Positions 5,825 through 6,579 of a stretch of 6,579 bases of DNA are shown here, one piece after another. The stretch is from Terriglobia bacterium. Its GTDB lineage: Bacteria; Acidobacteriota; Terriglobia; UBA7540. The first letter of the stretch is position 1; each line of letters opens with the position of its first letter. The translations under genes were made by a program, and so were the position numbers. The stretch is taken from NCBI GenBank assembly GCA_020072905.1, contig JAIQGB010000503.1, positions 1 through 6,579 on the forward strand. Reading direction: 5' to 3'. The notes under the pieces are model-generated. The model was not told the DNA's origin and did not search any database. It was given only the letters and a program-made list of their open reading frames with translations.

Positions 5825-6579
5825 ATGTCACTTCTGGTCGTCGGGTCCGTTGCTTTCGACGACATTCGGACGCCTCAGGGCGAAGCTCGGGATGTTCTGG
5901 GCGGCGCGGCCACATACTTTTCGGTAGCGGCGAGCTGGTTCACGCCGGTGCGCGTGGTGGCGGTGGTGGGCGAGGATTTCGGTGACAGTCAGTTGCAGGT
6001 GTTTCGTGACCGGGGGATTGACACGACAGGGTTGGAGCACGCCCCCGGCCGCACGTTCCGTTGGCGCGGAGAGTATAGCGGCGACATGAACGAAGCCCGG
6101 ACGCTGGAGACGCAGCTCAATGTGTTCGAGACGTTTGCCCCCCAAATCCCGGCCGCGTACCTCGCGAGCGAATTCGTTTTTCTGGGGAACATCGACCCGG
6201 TGCTGCAACTGCACGTGCGGCAGCAGCTTCCCCAGGCGCGCCTGGTGGCGCTCGATTCGATGAACTACTGGATCACGGCGAAACCCGACGATTTGAAGAG
6301 AACCCTCGCCACCGTGCACATTCTGGTGATCAACGAGGGGGAAGCGAAAATGCTCTCCGGTCACCCCAACCTGCGGCGCGCGGCGGCGGCGATTCGTGCC
6401 CTGGGGCCGCAAATCCTGGTCATCAAGCGCGGCGAGCACGGCGCCAGCCTGTTTACGCCGGACGCGGTCTTCTCGGCGCCCGGCTTTCCTCTGGAGACGG
6501 TCAAGGACCCCACCGGCGCGGGCGACACGTTCGCCGGCGGCTTCATGGGACATCTGGCGAAAACCGGCGATCTCTCCGA
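5825..6579 (+). CDS. PfkB/ribokinase-family sugar or nucleoside kinase (3' end cut by window edge)
   Basis: ATP-dependent kinase of the ribokinase superfamily; 251 codons are visible and the reading frame runs off the end without a stop. ATG 5825 is preceded by AAGGGG at 5811-5816. The N-terminal strand MSLLVVGSVAFDDI (1-14) has the early Asp that usually contacts sugar hydroxyls. DVLGGAATYFSVAASW (23-38) is the Gly-Gly signature region, although the usual Asn is not seen. VVGEDFG (48-54) and NEGEAKML (170-177, the Mg/ATP-linked N-x-x-E motif) follow. The C-terminal signature DPTGAGDTFAGG (228-239) carries the catalytic base Asp234 and the anion hole. Family members are about 290-320 residues, so roughly 40-60 are missing. 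It follows the MTA phosphorylase gene by 44 nt and is probably co-transcribed, so a substrate from nucleoside, methylthioribose or 5-deoxyribose salvage is possible. Adenosine kinase and fructokinase-like roles are not excluded. Confidence 0.88.
   Translation, partial: MSLLVVGSVAFDDIRTPQGEARDVLGGAATYFSVAASWFTPVRVVAVVGEDFGDSQLQVFRDRGIDTTGLEHAPGRTFRWRGEYSGDMNEARTLETQLNVFETFAPQIPAAYLASEFVFLGNIDPVLQLHVRQQLPQARLVALDSMNYWITAKPDDLKRTLATVHILVINEGEAKMLSGHPNLRRAAAAIRALGPQILVIKRGEHGASLFTPDAVFSAPGFPLETVKDPTGAGDTFAGGFMGHLAKTGDLS

Noticed and set aside
5828..6553. Minus-strand open frame of 241 codons opposite the PfkB kinase
   Set aside because: The plus strand carries the GAGD catalytic motif and family-like sequence throughout; the antisense frame shows none.

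Overview
The window is GC-rich, tightly packed bacterial chromosomal DNA. It carries seven protein genes or gene remnants plus the partial start of an eighth, and no RNA genes, insertion sequences, phage genes or CRISPR arrays. Gene content (threonine aldolase, short-chain-type acyl-CoA dehydrogenase, MeaB GTPase, methylmalonyl-CoA epimerase, methylthioadenosine phosphorylase, PfkB kinase), the coding style and a PEGA-like/TPR envelope protein suggest an aerobic, free-living heterotroph. An Acidobacteriota-type genome is my best guess, but that is an inference from protein style and no marker proves it.

Layout: (1) 1-607, the C-terminal part of a PLP-dependent threonine aldolase on the plus strand. 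(2) 654-1421, a membrane-anchored TPR protein on the minus strand, convergent with the aldolase. (3) 1422-1551, a divergent intergenic region with a candidate promoter and a near-perfect Shine-Dalgarno sequence in front of an apparent CTG start. (4) 1552-4872, a plus-strand run of acyl-CoA dehydrogenase, meaB, methylmalonyl-CoA epimerase (mce) and a metallo-beta-lactamase-fold hydrolase; the last three are joined by 4-base ATGA stop/start overlaps. (5) 4931-6579, methylthioadenosine phosphorylase followed by a PfkB-family sugar kinase that runs off the window.

The first part of the plus-strand run belongs to acyl-CoA and propionyl/methylmalonyl-CoA breakdown: the dehydrogenase oxidises acyl-CoA, Mce interconverts the methylmalonyl-CoA epimers, and MeaB protects and loads the B12-dependent mutase, which is not in the window. 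The second part is purine/methylthio salvage, where MTA phosphorylase releases adenine and a phosphorylated thio- or deoxy-sugar, and the neighbouring kinase may act on a related sugar or nucleoside.

The most striking property is damage. An in-frame TAG lies just before the aldolase fragment. The dehydrogenase has a non-ATG start and a perfect 81-bp in-frame tandem duplication. meaB lacks about 134 nt spanning the G3 region, with a frameshift. The MTA phosphorylase lacks about 14 nt, including its HGRGH phosphate-site motif, with a frameshift. Sequence on both sides of each junction is otherwise clean and well conserved, so these events are either very recent or errors of assembly or sequencing. 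I see no convincing undescribed system. The least explained intact gene is the metallo-hydrolase coupled to mce.
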